From: Nocardioidaceae bacterium SCSIO 66511
Lineage (GTDB): Bacteria; Actinomycetota; Actinomycetes; Propionibacteriales; Nocardioidaceae
Assembly: GCA_023100825.1 (NCBI GenBank)
Contig: CP095846.1
Span: 4,092,001-4,156,000 of the forward strand
Direction of reading: 5' to 3'
Length of the DNA stretch: 64,000 nt
Within the stretch, counting starts at the first letter, position 1; every line of letters begins with the position of its first letter. The notes beneath the pieces are model-generated. The model was not told the DNA's origin, did no database searches, and was given only the letters and a program-made list of their open reading frames with translations. Position numbers and translations under genes: made by a program. Positions 63,050-64,000 of the stretch are shown here, piece after piece.

Positions 63050-64000
63050 GTGAGGGACGCAGCCGTCAAGGCGCGACGCGGTGGTACCCACCGGTCCACC
63101 GGTGTTCGGTGGTGGCAAGCAGTGTCGGCCGTCGTGCCGATAACGCTCGTCGCGAGCGCCTGGGGCGTTGCGATCGCGGCAACACCGGGCTCGGACACCA
63201 TCGACGCGAAGGTCGACAGCCACTCCGACCACGGCACGCCACCGATCAGCGATGTGCCGACTGACGCATTCACCAAGCCGAGCTTCGGCAAGGTCCAGAA
63301 ACACCAGTCGAGCCTCGCGCCGCTTGCCAGTTTCAGCAAGAAGCAGGCAACCCCGATGGCTTTGAAGAGCTCGCCGCTTCCCTCGGCCGCGGTCAGCGCG
63401 TACCGCGATGCGGCGAAGGTGATGGCCAACGTCAAGTCGGCCTGCAAGCTCGACTGGACCCTCGTTGCCGCGATCGGGCGGGTCGAGTCCGACCACGGCC
63501 GGTACGGCGGCAGCACCCTCGACACCCGCGGCGACTCCAGCCCGGAGATCATCGGGATCCCCCTGAACGGGTCGAACAACACCGCGGCCATCCGCGACAC
63601 CGACAACGGCCAGTTCGATGGCGATACGACCTGGGATCGCGCCGTCGGCCCGATGCAGTTCATCCCGTCGACCTGGAACCTCGTCGGCGTCGACGGCAAC
63701 GGCGACGGCGTCAAGAGCCCGCACAACATCTACGACGCAGCGCTGGCCACCGCGGTCTATCTCTGCGCCGACAACGACGATCTCAGCACGAAGGACGGCG
63801 CCAGCGCTGCCGTCTACAGCTACAACCACTCCAACGAGTACGTCGCGAACGTGCTCGCGATCGCCGACCGTTACAAGGACGGCGATTTCACCGAGGAATC
63901 CACCGTCTACCTGCCGGACACACCGGACTCCGACGACGAACTGTTCGACCCCGATACGTACGACCCGGGGCCGAGCAACGACGATCAGGCAAACCAGGGC
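63050..64000 (+). CDS. Lytic transglycosylase (3' end outside window)
   Basis: 317 residues are visible from the GTG at 63050, with GGGGAG ten bases upstream. An N-terminal membrane anchor or signal (about 24-44, '[18 protein letters not shown]') is followed by a Ser/Lys-rich linker and an SLT-type domain: catalytic E146 in '[14 protein letters not shown]', then '[12 protein letters not shown]' and '[20 protein letters not shown]'. It cleaves peptidoglycan. The C-terminal end is acidic and proline-rich and runs off the window. Confidence 0.9.
   Translation, partial: MRDAAVKARRGGTHRSTGVRWWQAVSAVVPITLVASAWGVAIAATPGSDTIDAKVDSHSDHGTPPISDVPTDAFTKPSFGKVQKHQSSLAPLASFSKKQATPMALKSSPLPSAAVSAYRDAAKVMANVKSACKLDWTLVAAIGRVESDHGRYGGSTLDTRGDSSPEIIGIPLNGSNNTAAIRDTDNGQFDGDTTWDRAVGPMQFIPSTWNLVGVDGNGDGVKSPHNIYDAALATAVYLCADNDDLSTKDGASAAVYSYNHSNEYVANVLAIADRYKDGDFTEESTVYLPDTPDSDDELFDPDTYDPGPSNDDQANQG

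Noticed and set aside
61531-63729. 732-aa extended form of HemL
   Set aside because: The extra N-terminal residues cross the divergent promoter region and the transglycosylase gene; normal HemL length is reached from 62880.

Overview
The window is high-GC, almost fully coding DNA from a mycothiol-producing actinomycete. Support comes from mshA and mshD, a GlnR-type orphan regulator, an HbhA-like protein with its usual neighbours, SseC/CysA-type sulfurtransferase genes, and frequent GTG starts with 4-nt ATGA/GTGA overlaps. Gene order resembles Mycobacterium in three places: XRE regulator-hbhA-DUF2516; sseC-sulfurtransferase-(MoaD, membrane protein)-glnR-mshD; and hemL-phosphatase-resA-ccdA-resB-ccsB. 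Overall style suggests a Propionibacteriales/Nocardioidaceae-like genome, but that placement is inference. No rRNA, tRNA, CRISPR array or transposase was seen.

Layout. 1-5.1 kb: YbjN protein (cut by the edge), mshA, a secreted neprosin-like protein and an XRE-NB-ARC-TPR regulator, all on the minus strand. 5.2-9.0 kb: typA facing a DivIVA-like coiled-coil gene, with a 0.7-kb gene-free region of strong hairpins between them. 9.2-15.5 kb: two coupled DUF202 membrane proteins, then an operon for a molybdopterin oxidoreductase with a fused ferredoxin-NrfD subunit and an Mrp Fe-S carrier. 15.8-24.4 kb: DUF222-HNH protein, macrodomain plus BCCT transporter, PduO-like protein, the DUF2516/HbhA/XRE group, an acyl-CoA ligase and an asparaginase.

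24.5-28.9 kb: sulfate assimilation operon (degenerate Sat-CysC fusion, TauE/SafE permease, cysD, cysN). 29-38.3 kb: secreted propeller protein, DEAD-box helicase, a TetR-AbrB operon divergent from an MFS exporter with a clear palindromic operator, and a secreted protein with three internal repeats. 38.4-45.1 kb: YgfZ, nitrobindin-like protein, dtd, an LCP enzyme, a duplicated BLIP-like secreted protein, sseC-sulfurtransferase behind a cysteine-containing leader peptide, a membrane protein and a MoaD-like protein. 45.1-53.8 kb: glnR, AlkD-like repair protein, mshD, esterase, ppk1, a RibD-C protein flanked by twin hairpin repeats, exonuclease III, Cds1-like cysteine desulfhydrase and DUF4229. 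53.9-64 kb: lipoprotein, serine/threonine dehydratase, PLDc_N protein, cytochrome c biogenesis operon (hemL-phosphatase-resA-ccdA-resB-ccsB) and the start of a lytic transglycosylase.

The strongest theme is sulfur and thiol metabolism: sulfate activation, cysteine breakdown, sulfurtransferase and two mycothiol steps. The most notable non-gene signals are the leader peptide, the twin hairpins around the RibD-like gene, the hairpin array after typA, and a dispersed palindromic repeat shared by that array and the DUF222 gene upstream region.
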